Source of the DNA: DATAGF01 sp963813355
Lineage (GTDB): Bacteria > Actinomycetota > Thermoleophilia > Miltoncostaeales > Miltoncostaeaceae
Direction of reading: 5' to 3'
Length of the DNA stretch: 29,922 bases
NCBI GenBank assembly: GCA_963813355.1
Contig: CAWEYS010000027.1
Span: 1 to 29,922 of the forward strand
The notes under the pieces are model-generated. The model saw only the letters and a program-made list of their open reading frames with translations. It did no database searches and was not told the origin of the DNA. The position numbers and the translations under genes are program-made. Shown piece by piece: positions 1 to 7,882 of the stretch (position 1 is the stretch's first letter; every line of letters starts with the position of its first letter).

Positions 1-45
1 CCGCCCGGCGCGTCAGGATGGGCGCCTCATCGAGAGGAGACGGCC

Positions 46-459
46 ATGGACCTCGACCTGGCGCGCGACTTCATCCGGGACAACCACCGCGGCGTGCTCG
101 CGACCCGCCATCCCGGCGGCCGCATCCGGCAGTCGCCGATCGTCGCGGCGCTGGACGACGCCGGCCGCATCGTCATCAGCTCGCGCGAGACGGCCTACAA
201 GGTGCGCTACCTGCGCGCCGATCCGTGGGCCCAGGCCTGCATCGTCACGGACCGCTTCTTCGGGCCGTGGGTCTGGGTGGAGGGGACGGCCGAGATCGTC
301 TCGCTCCCCGAGGCGATGGAGCCGCTGGTCGACTACCGCCGGCGCTTCGCGGACGCCGGCGGCATCGACTGGGACGACTACCGCGCCCGGATGGAGCGCG
401 AGCGGCGCGTCCTCATCCGCATCCAGCCCGAGCGGGCCGGACCGGACAGGCAGGGCTGA
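46..459 (+). CDS. PPOX-class (pyridoxamine 5'-phosphate oxidase fold) F420/flavin-dependent protein
   Basis: A 137-residue protein with the small split-barrel pattern of the PPOX class. The N-terminus LATRHPGGRIRQSPI is the usual 'gvLaT.r.dG.p..sPv' first strand pair. VISSRETAYKVRYLRADP matches the conserved strand and helix that precede cofactor phosphate binding. ACIVTDRFFGPWVWVEGTAEIV is the next strand pair. In this family (the Rv1155-like group) such proteins form homodimers that bind F420 or FMN and reduce small substrates. The substrate cannot be read from sequence. The ATG at 46 is favoured by a GAGGAGA Shine-Dalgarno at about 34-40. An out-of-frame ATG at 18 opens a shadow reading frame with no family resemblance. 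The gene ends seven bases before a decayed hydrolase tail on the other strand. Confidence 0.85.
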   Translation: MDLDLARDFIRDNHRGVLATRHPGGRIRQSPIVAALDDAGRIVISSRETAYKVRYLRADPWAQACIVTDRFFGPWVWVEGTAEIVSLPEAMEPLVDYRRRFADAGGIDWDDYRARMERERRVLIRIQPERAGPDRQG

Positions 460-465
460 GGCGGC

Positions 466-635
466 TCAGACGAAGCGCTTCACGAAGGCCAGGGCCGTCT
501 CTGCGACCTCGCGCCAGCCGCCGTCGATCGTGAGGAGTAGCCGCGGCCGGAGATCTCGACGTACTCGGTGACGCCTGGGTTGTCCTTGTACTGCTTGTAG
601 CTGGCGGATGCGGGCGGATCGTCGGGCACGGCCAC
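466..635 (-). pseudogene. Decayed 3' end of an alpha/beta-hydrolase gene
   Basis: Read on the minus strand, the segment gives SYKQYKDNPGVTEYVEISGRG, then a one-base frameshift, then LTIDGGWREVAETALAFVKRF and a stop. Together this matches the last ~45 residues of a common actinobacterial alpha/beta-hydrolase type ending in 'VTE.VEI.gRGHSLTID.GW.EVA.tal.Fv.rF'. The catalytic His expected in GRGHSLTID is a Tyr here, and the frame breaks right after it (near 533-538). The N-terminal four fifths of the protein, including the nucleophile Ser, is absent. It is therefore a truncated, frameshifted and active-site-mutated relic, not a gene. Confidence 0.7.
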
Positions 636-663
636 TCCTCCATCTAGGGGTGGTGGATCGCTA

Positions 664-2222
664 TCAGGCGGCGACCTGCTCGGCCCTCACCCGGGGGTCG
701 GCCGGCTCCTCGCGGTCCGCGGGGGACGGCGTGCCGCGCAGGCCGATGAAGGCGGTCAGCGCCGCGAGCAAGGTCAGGGCGGCCCCCACCCACATCGCCC
801 CCTGCACGCCGGTGACGAACGCCTCGAACGCGTTCTGCTCGGCGGCCGGACCCGCGATGCGGCCGACGATCTGCCCCTGCGCGCCGATCACCAGCTCCTC
901 CAGACCCGGGGCCGGCCGCGGACCGCCGCCGGCAGGCTCGCGACGTCGGACTCCCACTGGCGAGTCGCGAGGGTCGCACCGACCGCGCCGAGCACCGCGA
1001 GGCCGACCGCCGCTCCCACCTGCCGCGAGGAGTTGATCACCCCGGAGGCGACGCCCGCCTTGCGCGGGTTGACGGACGCCATCGCCGTGGCCGAGGTCGT
1101 CGGCATCGTCAGCGCGAGGCCGGCGCCCATGAGCACGTAGAAGGGCCAGATGCTGTTGTAGCTCGAGTCCACCTGGAGCTGGCTGAGGCCGACCAGCCCG
1201 CCGCTGACCATGAGCATGCCGGTCGTCATGAGCTGGCGCGGGCTGAAGCGCGACTGGAGCTTCCCGGCCATAGGGCCGATCAGCATCACCATCGCCGTCA
1301 GCGGCAGCGCCGCCAGGCCGGACTTCTCCGGCGACCACCCCTTCACGTTCTGGAAGTAGAGCGTGATGAAGTAGACGACCCCGAACAGCGCCAGGCCGAC
1401 GAACGCCACCAGCACGACGGGCGCGCTGAAGCTGGCGCGCTTGAAGAACTCCAGGGGCACCATGGGGTTCGCGCTGCGGGCCTCCCAGGCGACGAACGCC
1501 GCGAGGGTGACGGCGGCGGCGGTGAGGAAGCCGATGGTGTACGCCGAGGCCCAGCTGTGGTCGTTGGTCTCGATGAGCCCCCAGACCAGCAGGAAGAGCC
1601 CGCCCGTGATGAGGGCGACGCCGGGCAGGTCGAGGGTGAGGCTGGTCGGGTCGCGCGACTCGGCGACGGCCCAGATCGTGACGAGCGCTCCGACGATCCC
1701 CACCGGCACGTTGATCCAGAAGATGGCCGACCAGTCGACGTGCTGCACCAGCACCCCGCCGAGCACCGGCCCGATCGCCAGGGCGACCGCCGAGATGCCG
1801 GCCCAGATGCCGATGGCGGTACCCAGCTCGCGGCGGGGGAAGGCGGCGACGATGATCGACAGGGTGAGCGGGTTCATGAGGGCGCCTCCCACGCCCTGCC
1901 CGGCGCGGAATGCCACCAGCCACTCGATGCTCGGCGCCAGGGCACAGGCGACCGACATCGCGGTGAAGATGCCGAGGCCCGCCAGGAACAGGCGCTTGCG
2001 GCCGAACCGGTCGCCCAGCTTGCCGCCGAGCATGATGAGCACGGCGAAGGAGAGGACGTACGCGTTGATCGTCCACTCGAGCGTCGAGGGCGACGCGTCG
2101 AGCTCGCGCTGGATCGAGGGCAGCGCGACGTTGACGATCGTGTTGTCGAGCATGATCAGGAACAGCCCGAAGCACATCGCCGCGAGGGTGAGCCACTTGT
2201 GGCCCTGGTTGCGCGAGGTCAT
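664..2222 (-). CDS. DHA2-family MFS drug efflux transporter (frameshifted near the C-terminus)
   Basis: A 14-helix major facilitator of the drug:H+ antiporter-2 type (EmrB/QacA-like). The N-terminus carries the family signature LDNTIVNVALPSIQREL in helix 1, the loop 2-3 motif GGKLGDRFGRKRLF, and the motif C-like GPVLGGVLVQHVDWSAIFWIN in helix 5. It is expected to export hydrophobic compounds at the cytoplasmic membrane. The first ~440 residues are in one frame to about position 925. The last ~80 residues (GLEELVIGAQGQIVGRIAG through the final helix to RAEQVAA) lie in another frame. The span is 1559 bases, one short of a whole number of codons, so a one-base deletion around 905-925 explains it. 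The ATG at 2222 overlaps the upstream tetR stop (ATGA), so the pair is translationally coupled and the TetR very likely controls it. Confidence 0.88.
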
Positions 2223-2836
2223 GGGGCCAGCACCCGGCTCAGAGTCGCCGCGACGGGGCCGAGGCGCTCCAGCTCGCGGTCGCCCCCGAGCGCGCAGGTG
2301 AACGCGCCGAGGAAGCTGAGCCCGCCGAACAGCGCCACGACGTGCTCGGGGTCGACGTCGCCGCGCAGGCGCCCGGTCTCCTGGCTGCGCCGCACCGCCG
2401 TGCCGACGACCTCGACGAACCCGGCCCGGATGCCGTCGAGCGTCTCGCGGATCGCCGGGTCGTCGACCATGGTCACCGCCAGCGAGCGGAGCTTGAGGGA
2501 GTCCGGGACGTCGGGCTCGCGGACCCGCTCCCCGAGCGCGCGGGCGATCCCGCCGAAGGGGTCATCGGGATCGGCCTCCGCGGCCGCCTCGAGCCGGCCG
2601 CGCATGCGATCGGCCTGCTCCACCAGGACGGCCGAGAAGAGCTCGAGCTTGCCGCCGAAGTGCTGGTAGAGCACCGCCTCCGAGCAGTCGGCCTCGCGGG
2701 CGATGTCGCCCACGCTCGTGCCGTGGTAGCCGCGCTCGGCGAAGAGGCCGCGCCCCACCTGGAGGAGCAGCGTCCTGCGACCCTCGCGGGTCATGCGGCT
2801 ACGGGGCGGTGCGACGGGCTCGGTCTCCGGGGTCAT
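2219..2836 (-). CDS. TetR-family repressor of the adjacent MFS pump
   Basis: A 205-residue protein with a TetR DNA-binding N-terminus: a helix LLLQVGRGLFAERGYHGTS followed by the helix-turn-helix VGDIAREADCSEAVLYQHF (about residues 42-60), then KLELFSAVLVEQ. The remaining ~140 residues are the helical ligand-binding domain, with no recognisable ligand motif. It is the first gene of a two-gene unit with the MFS transporter. A perfect 14-bp palindrome sits inside its own promoter, the classic autoregulation layout: repression of itself and the pump, relieved by a pump substrate. The start codon lies at the expected transcription start, so the message is probably leaderless. The ligand is unknown. 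Confidence 0.93.
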   Translation of the reverse strand: MTPETEPVAPPRSRMTREGRRTLLLQVGRGLFAERGYHGTSVGDIAREADCSEAVLYQHFGGKLELFSAVLVEQADRMRGRLEAAAEADPDDPFGGIARALGERVREPDVPDSLKLRSLAVTMVDDPAIRETLDGIRAGFVEVVGTAVRRSQETGRLRGDVDPEHVVALFGGLSFLGAFTCALGGDRELERLGPVAATLSRVLAP

Positions 2837-2842
2837 GCACCG

Positions 2843-2871
2843 AAGGTAGCAAGTGAACGTTCACTCATCAA
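2843..2871 (-). promoter_or_regulatory. Leaderless tetR-MFS promoter with palindromic operator
   Basis: On the minus strand, TTGATG (2871-2866) and TACCTT (2848-2843) are separated by exactly 17 bases. The spacer contains the perfect palindrome AGTGAACGTTCACT (2852-2865). Six bases lie between the -10 and the ATG at 2836, so transcription should start at or next to the start codon. A palindrome in the spacer of its own promoter is a standard TetR operator placement. It may also influence the divergent membrane-protein gene that starts at 2967. Confidence 0.75.
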
Positions 2872-2966
2872 AGGGTGGCGGGTCGACACCAAGGGTGCGT
2901 GGACCCCGGCCCGATGAGGAGGGGACGATCGCCCGGCAGCCACCTCGAGACCGCGCCGGAGCAGAG

Positions 2967-4940
2967 ATGTCGACCACGAGCTCACCCCGCAGGACCCAGG
3001 AGTCGGCGATCGCCGTCCTGTTCGAGGCGGTGCGGAGCTTGGTCCGGACGCACATGGCGCGCCGCGACGACGGGCCGCCCGCGATGGTGCGCAACGCCAC
3101 GGCATCGCGTCTCGTGCTCCTCCCGCCGAAGGAGCCCGGCCCCTCCCAGCCGGCCGATCCCCTCGAGCTCGCCCCCTTCGAGTGCCAGGCTCTCCCGCAG
3201 GGGATGTGGACGATGTGGCAGCCCTCCCTCCAGCGGCTCTGCGGCCGCCGGAAGATCGAGATACTGCGGCCGACCCGGGCGACGGTGCTCGACCGCCTAC
3301 CGGGCCTCTGCACAGCGGTCCTGGTCGTCGCCACGATGGGCCTGCTGATCACCGGAGCGTCCCTGGGGACCCGGACGGCGTGGCTGGCGATCGGCGCAGC
3401 GCTCGGGCTCATGCTGCTCGTGTGGGCCGCCGTGAGGACGCGCCACCGCGTCCACCTGTCGTTCCTGGCCGCGCTCGGCGCGGCGCTGCTCATCAGCGCC
3501 GCGATGCCGGCGCTGGCCCTCTACTACGCGGCCGGCGTCGACCAGCTCATCGCGGCCCTGCGCGACGGCGCGCCGGGCCCGGACACCCTGGTGATCGTGG
3601 GGCGGATCGCGCAGTGGGGCTTCATCTGGATCGCCGCCTTCCTGCCGGCCGGGCTCTACTTCCTCTTCGACCGCGTCAAGCTCGCGACGCTGAGGGAGAC
3701 CTTCGAGCGCGACATCCTCCGCTTCGACCCGACCGTCGAGACCGTGCCGGACGTGCGGGCGCGCTACGGCGCGGCGATGAGCGAGGCCTTCACGTCGGAC
3801 ATCGCCCTCGGCCGCGAGGAGCGCGCGTACGAGGCCGACCCCGACGCCGGCGACGCCACGGCGGAGCCGCGCCGCAGGCCGCGCACGCCGCACCGGCAGG
3901 GCCGGGTCTTCTACCGCCAGATTCCCGTGCTGCTCGCGACGGTCGTGATCTCGCTCGGCTGGACCCTCGCGCTGCTGAACCCCGACGGCCCGGTCGTCGA
4001 GCGCGGCGGGGGCGACGAGTACATGCTCGGCCTTCTGCAGCCGCACGCGTCACCGATCGTGTTCGCCTTCATCGGCGCATACACGTTCACGCTGCTGGCG
4101 CTGTTCCGCTCGTACGTGCGGAGCGACCTGCGGCCCAAGTCGTACACCCACGCCGCCGTGCGCATCGTCGTCGCGATGATCTTCGCCTGGGTCCTGGCCG
4201 TGCTCTTCCTCGAGCCCACGACGGACCTGGCGATGGCCGGCAACGGAGGGCTCCTCGCGGTGTCCTTCATCGTCGGCTTCGTCCCCGAGACGCTTCTCGT
4301 GCGCCTGCAGGAGGTGGCGCGCGCCTTCGCGAGGGGACAGAGGCCCCTCAGCTGGCTCTACGAGCGCCACCCGCTCACCCGGCTCGTCGGCATCGACATC
4401 TACGACCGTGCGCGGCTGCTCGAGGAGGGCGTCGGGAACATCGAGGGTCTCGCCCACCACGACCTGCCCGAGCTGATGCTCCACACGCGGATCCCGGTCG
4501 GGAGGATCGTCCACTGGGCCGACCAGGCGATCCTGTACCTGCACGTCGTCAGCTCCGACGAGAAGGTCGGCGACGGCCAGACAGGCCCTCCGTCGCCGGG
4601 CGATCGCGAGGAGGGAGAGACCCGGCTGCGCCGGCTGCGCGGCTACGGGATCAGCACGGCAACCGCCCTGATCTGCGCGCATGACAAGCTCGAGGACCCG
4701 CGGGCACGGGAGCGGTTCCAGCACCTGCTGGACGACAAGGGCGACGACTTCAGGGGTCGGCCGCCGCGCCTCGAGGTGGTCATCGCCGCGATCCGCAGCG
4801 AGCAGTGGATCCCGTACCTCGAGGCGTGGCACAGCTGGTGCCACGCCAACCCGGACACGGTCGTGTGGTCGTGGGACGGGCGCCTGCGGACCCGCAGGCG
4901 ACGGCAGGGGACGACGCGGCCCGACGCGGCCGCCGTGTAG
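2967..4940 (+). CDS. Large polytopic membrane protein of unknown function
   Basis: I do not recognise a named family. Starting at the ATG at 2967, which follows a GGAG Shine-Dalgarno, the protein has 657 residues. An upstream in-frame extension to 2853 exists but lacks a ribosome site and would overlap the tetR operator. About eight hydrophobic segments are visible, near residues 112-134, 137-157, 163-190, 208-234, 315-338, 362-381, 396-416 and 425-445. A charged loop (240-312) splits them into two groups of four. The last ~200 residues are soluble and helical: GIDIYDRARLLEEGVGNIEG, HHDLPELMLHTRIP, RIVHWADQAILYLHV, then a second short motif RLRGYGISTATALI. The repeated 'leucine-rich helix, EEGV, helix' look resembles SAM- or HhH-like helical bundles. 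It is divergent from tetR-MFS and is followed by the beta-oxidation operon. Sensor, scaffold or channel roles are all possible. Confidence 0.82.
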   Translation: MSTTSSPRRTQESAIAVLFEAVRSLVRTHMARRDDGPPAMVRNATASRLVLLPPKEPGPSQPADPLELAPFECQALPQGMWTMWQPSLQRLCGRRKIEILRPTRATVLDRLPGLCTAVLVVATMGLLITGASLGTRTAWLAIGAALGLMLLVWAAVRTRHRVHLSFLAALGAALLISAAMPALALYYAAGVDQLIAALRDGAPGPDTLVIVGRIAQWGFIWIAAFLPAGLYFLFDRVKLATLRETFERDILRFDPTVETVPDVRARYGAAMSEAFTSDIALGREERAYEADPDAGDATAEPRRRPRTPHRQGRVFYRQIPVLLATVVISLGWTLALLNPDGPVVERGGGDEYMLGLLQPHASPIVFAFIGAYTFTLLALFRSYVRSDLRPKSYTHAAVRIVVAMIFAWVLAVLFLEPTTDLAMAGNGGLLAVSFIVGFVPETLLVRLQEVARAFARGQRPLSWLYERHPLTRLVGIDIYDRARLLEEGVGNIEGLAHHDLPELMLHTRIPVGRIVHWADQAILYLHVVSSDEKVGDGQTGPPSPGDREEGETRLRRLRGYGISTATALICAHDKLEDPRARERFQHLLDDKGDDFRGRPPRLEVVIAAIRSEQWIPYLEAWHSWCHANPDTVVWSWDGRLRTRRRRQGTTRPDAAAV

Positions 4941-4966
4941 GCCCTCTCGTCGCGACCCTCACGCGC

Positions 4967-5014
4967 TTGACGGGCGACCCGGTCGCCGCGTAACCTCAAT
5001 CAAACGTTCGTTCG
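4967..5014 (+). promoter_or_regulatory. Promoter and putative TetR operator of the fad operon
   Basis: TTGACG (4967-4972) and TAACCT (4991-4996) with an 18-base spacer form a good housekeeping-type promoter, with a predicted start near 5002-5004. The sequence ATCAAACGTTCGTTCG (4999-5014) overlaps that start. The same 16-mer, differing only in its two central bases (AA for TT), recurs at 13620-13635 between two divergent genes. In both sites AACG and CGTT flank a two-base centre, giving an inverted repeat. Position and recurrence suggest the operator of the TetR protein encoded immediately downstream. Confidence 0.68.
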
Positions 5015-5042
5015 AGAGATTTCCCCCGTCATCGAGGCGTCC

Positions 5043-5630
5043 CTGACGACCCGCCCCCGCGAGGCCGAGCTCCATCAGACCGCGACGCGGCTCTTCCGCG
5101 AGCGCGGCTTCCACGCGACCTCGATGCAGGACCTGGCCGAGGCGCTCGGCATGAACCGGGGCAGCCTCTACCACTACATCGAGTCCAAGGACGACCTCCT
5201 GTGGGCGATCGTGGACGGCGGCTTCCGGACGCTCGAGGAGCGGGTGCTGCCGCTGCTCGACTCGGGCGCGCCCGGCACCGAGCGCCTGGCGGCCGCCATC
5301 GCCGCCCACCTGGCGGTCGCCGCCGAGCGGCGCGACGAGCTCACGCTGCTCCAGATGGAGCGCCGGGCGCTGTCGCCGGAGCGCCTGGCCGAGATCATCC
5401 GCCGCCGCGACGCCTACGAGGCCGGCTTCCGCCGCGCGATCAGCGACGGGGCGGCGGCCGGCGAACTGCGGCCGGTCGACGAGCGGATGGCCTCGATCGC
5501 CGTGCTGTCGCTGTGCAACTGGTTCACCCAGTGGTACCGGCCCGACGGGCCCATGACCCCGGAGGAGATCGCCGACGTGTTCACCAGCCTCTACCTGGAC
5601 GGGCTGCGGGTGCGGGAGGGCGCCGGGTGA
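5043..5630 (+). CDS. TetR-family regulator of fatty-acid beta-oxidation
   Basis: A TetR protein with N-terminus AELHQTATRLFRERGFHATS and helix-turn-helix MQDLAEALGMNRGSLYHYI, then SKDDLLWAIVDGG and a helical effector domain ending in FTSLYLDGLRVREG. The first ATG (5124) would cut off half of the DNA-binding domain. The frame is open well upstream, and no ATG, GTG or TTG lies at the right place. The CTG at 5043, five bases after a GAGG (5034-5037), gives about 195 residues, the usual size, so I propose a CTG start; ATT or ATC starts slightly upstream are alternatives. Its stop overlaps the GTG of fadN (GTGA). By analogy with FadR of Bacillus and FadR/PsrA-like TetR repressors, its likely ligand is a long-chain acyl-CoA. 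This is inference from context. Confidence 0.88.
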   Translation: MTTRPREAELHQTATRLFRERGFHATSMQDLAEALGMNRGSLYHYIESKDDLLWAIVDGGFRTLEERVLPLLDSGAPGTERLAAAIAAHLAVAAERRDELTLLQMERRALSPERLAEIIRRRDAYEAGFRRAISDGAAAGELRPVDERMASIAVLSLCNWFTQWYRPDGPMTPEEIADVFTSLYLDGLRVREGAG

Positions 5631-7873
5631 TCGCGCGCCTGGGCTCCGCCACGGTGCTCGGCGCCGGCACGATGGGCGCCCAGATCGCCTGCCTGCTGGC
5701 GGGCGCGGGCGCGTCGGTGCGCCTGCTCGACCTCGACGCCGACACCGCGCGCGCCGGCCTCGAGCGGGCGCTGAAGCTGCGCCCCTCCCCGGTCTACCGG
5801 GCCGCCGACGCGGAGCGCATCGCGACCGGCGGCTTCGACGAGCTGGCCGAGGCCGCGCGCGGCTCGGGGTGGGTGATCGAGGCCATCCTCGAGCGCCTGG
5901 AGCCCAAGCGCGACCTGCTCGACCGGCTCGAGGAGGCGCTCGCCGACCGCCCCGTCGGCGACTGGCCGCTCGTCTCCACCAACACCAGCGGCATCCCGAT
6001 CGCCTCGCTGGCCGAGGGACGCTCCGACGCCTTCCGCACCTCCTTCATGGGCACCCACTTCTTCAACCCGCCCCGCTACGCGCGCCTGCTGGAGCTGATC
6101 CCCCTGGGCTCGACCGACCCCGGGCGGGTCGCCTGGATCGAGGACTACGGCTCGCGCATGCTCGGCAAGGGGACGGTGATCGCCAAGGACCGGCCGGCCT
6201 TCATCGCGAACCGGCTCGGCGTCCACGGCCTGATGACCGCGCTGGGGCTCGCGCAGGAGCTCGGCCTCGGGGTCGACGAGGTCGACGAGCTCACGGGGCC
6301 GCTGATCGGCCGGCCGCGCAGCGCCACCTTCCGCACGCTCGACCTGGTCGGCCTGGACGTGGCCGCCGACGTGTCCGACCACAACCACGCGGCGCTTCCC
6401 GACGACCCCCAGCGCGACGGGTTCGTCGTGCCGCCGGTCATGCGCGAGCTGATCGAGGCCGGCGCGCTGGGCGAGAAGACCGGCGCCGGCTTCTTCCGCC
6501 GCGAGGGCGGCGAGATCCTGGCCTACGACCTCGAGACGGGCGAGTACCGGCCGCGACGGAAGGTCCAGTCGGCGGCGGTCGAGCTGGCCCGGGGCGAGCC
6601 CGACCTGCGCGCCCGCCTGGCGCTGCTCGTCGCCGCCGAGGACACCGCCGGCGAGTTCCTGCGCCGCCTGATCGGCTCGGGGCTCGACTACGCCGCGCGG
6701 GTCGGCCCGGAGGTCGCCGACTCGGCGGCGGCGGTCGACCGCGCCATGCGCTGGGGCTTCACCTGGGAGCTCGGGCCCTACGAGACGGCCGAGGCGCTGC
6801 GCGCGGCCGGCCGCGATGTCCCGGAGATCCCGTTCCCGGACGCCGGCGCCCCCGAGCCGCCTCGCCCTGGCTCGGTGGACGTGGCGGCCCTGAGGGCGTC
6901 GCACGACGGCGGCCTGCCTCGCAACGCCGCCGGCTCGCTGGTCGAGCTGCCCGACGGCATCCTCGCGCTGGAGCTCCACGCCAAGCTGAACCTCATCGGC
7001 CAGGACACCATCTCCATGATCGACCGCGCCGTGGCCCTCGCGGCGGAGCGCTACGACGGCCTGGTGATCGGCACCTCGGCCGGCGACCTGTCGGCGGGCG
7101 CCAACCTCGCCCTGCTGCTGATGGAGGCCGAGGAGGGCGAGTGGGACGAGCTCGGCCGCATCGTCCGGCGCTTCCAGACCGCGATGCGGGCGATCCGCTA
7201 CTCGGTCGTCCCCGTCGTGGTCGCGCCCCGCGGCCGGGTGCTCGGGGGCGGCGCGGAGATGTGCCTGGCCGCCGCGCGGCGCCAGCCGCTGGCCGAGACC
7301 TACATCGGCCTCGTCGAGACCGGGGTCGGCCTGATCCCGGCCGGCGCCGGCACGGCCGCGCTCGCCCGCATGGCGGCCGAGCGGGCCGCCGACCTTCCCA
7401 ACGACCACTTCTCGTTCTTCCGGACCGCCCTCGAGAACACGGCGCTGGCGAAGGTCTCCACGTCGGCGGCCGAGGCCTTCGACCTCGGGCTGCTGCAGCC
7501 GGGCGACCTGGTCACCGCCGACCCCGACCGCCAGTGGGCCGACGCGGCCCGCCAGGCGCGCGCGCTGGCCGAGGCCGGCTACCGGCCCCCGGCCGAGCGG
7601 CCGATCCCCGTGCTGGGGCGCCGGGGGGTCGCGGCGGCCGACTCGCTGACCTACAACCAGCTCGCCGGCCACCGGCTGAGCGAGCACGACCGGACCGTGG
7701 TGATGGAGCTCGCCCGCGTCATGGCGGGCGGCGACGTCGCGGAGGGGACCGCGCTGGCCGAGGGCTACCTGCTCGACCTGGAGCGCGAGGCCTTCCTGCG
7801 CCTGCTGGGGATGCCCCTCACGCGCGACCGGATCCGCCACACCCTCACGACCGGCAAGCCCCTGAGGAACTAG
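5627..7873 (+). CDS. fadN: 3-hydroxyacyl-CoA dehydrogenase / enoyl-CoA hydratase fusion (FadN-like)
   Basis: A 748-residue two-enzyme protein that hydrates enoyl-CoA and oxidises 3-hydroxyacyl-CoA with NAD+. The order is dehydrogenase first and crotonase last, as in Bacillus FadN and opposite to E. coli FadB. The Rossmann motif is GAGTMGAQIACLLAG (G12, G14, G17). The catalytic segment HFFNPPRYARLLELIP holds the likely catalytic His144. ANRLGVHGLM and GLDVAADVSDH belong to the dehydrogenase C-terminal helices, followed by a second short helical repeat. The crotonase part (about 580 to 90 residues either side in the C-terminal third) shows GRVLGGGAEMCLAA for the oxyanion hole with Glu544, and GLVETGVGLIPAG with Glu564. 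The GTG at 5627 overlaps the tetR stop. It forms an operon with the thiolase and dehydrogenase that follow, the same order as fadN-fadA-fadE of Bacillus. Confidence 0.93.
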   Translation: MIARLGSATVLGAGTMGAQIACLLAGAGASVRLLDLDADTARAGLERALKLRPSPVYRAADAERIATGGFDELAEAARGSGWVIEAILERLEPKRDLLDRLEEALADRPVGDWPLVSTNTSGIPIASLAEGRSDAFRTSFMGTHFFNPPRYARLLELIPLGSTDPGRVAWIEDYGSRMLGKGTVIAKDRPAFIANRLGVHGLMTALGLAQELGLGVDEVDELTGPLIGRPRSATFRTLDLVGLDVAADVSDHNHAALPDDPQRDGFVVPPVMRELIEAGALGEKTGAGFFRREGGEILAYDLETGEYRPRRKVQSAAVELARGEPDLRARLALLVAAEDTAGEFLRRLIGSGLDYAARVGPEVADSAAAVDRAMRWGFTWELGPYETAEALRAAGRDVPEIPFPDAGAPEPPRPGSVDVAALRASHDGGLPRNAAGSLVELPDGILALELHAKLNLIGQDTISMIDRAVALAAERYDGLVIGTSAGDLSAGANLALLLMEAEEGEWDELGRIVRRFQTAMRAIRYSVVPVVVAPRGRVLGGGAEMCLAAARRQPLAETYIGLVETGVGLIPAGAGTAALARMAAERAADLPNDHFSFFRTALENTALAKVSTSAAEAFDLGLLQPGDLVTADPDRQWADAARQARALAEAGYRPPAERPIPVLGRRGVAAADSLTYNQLAGHRLSEHDRTVVMELARVMAGGDVAEGTALAEGYLLDLEREAFLRLLGMPLTRDRIRHTLTTGKPLRN

Positions 7874-7882
7874 GGAGACCCG

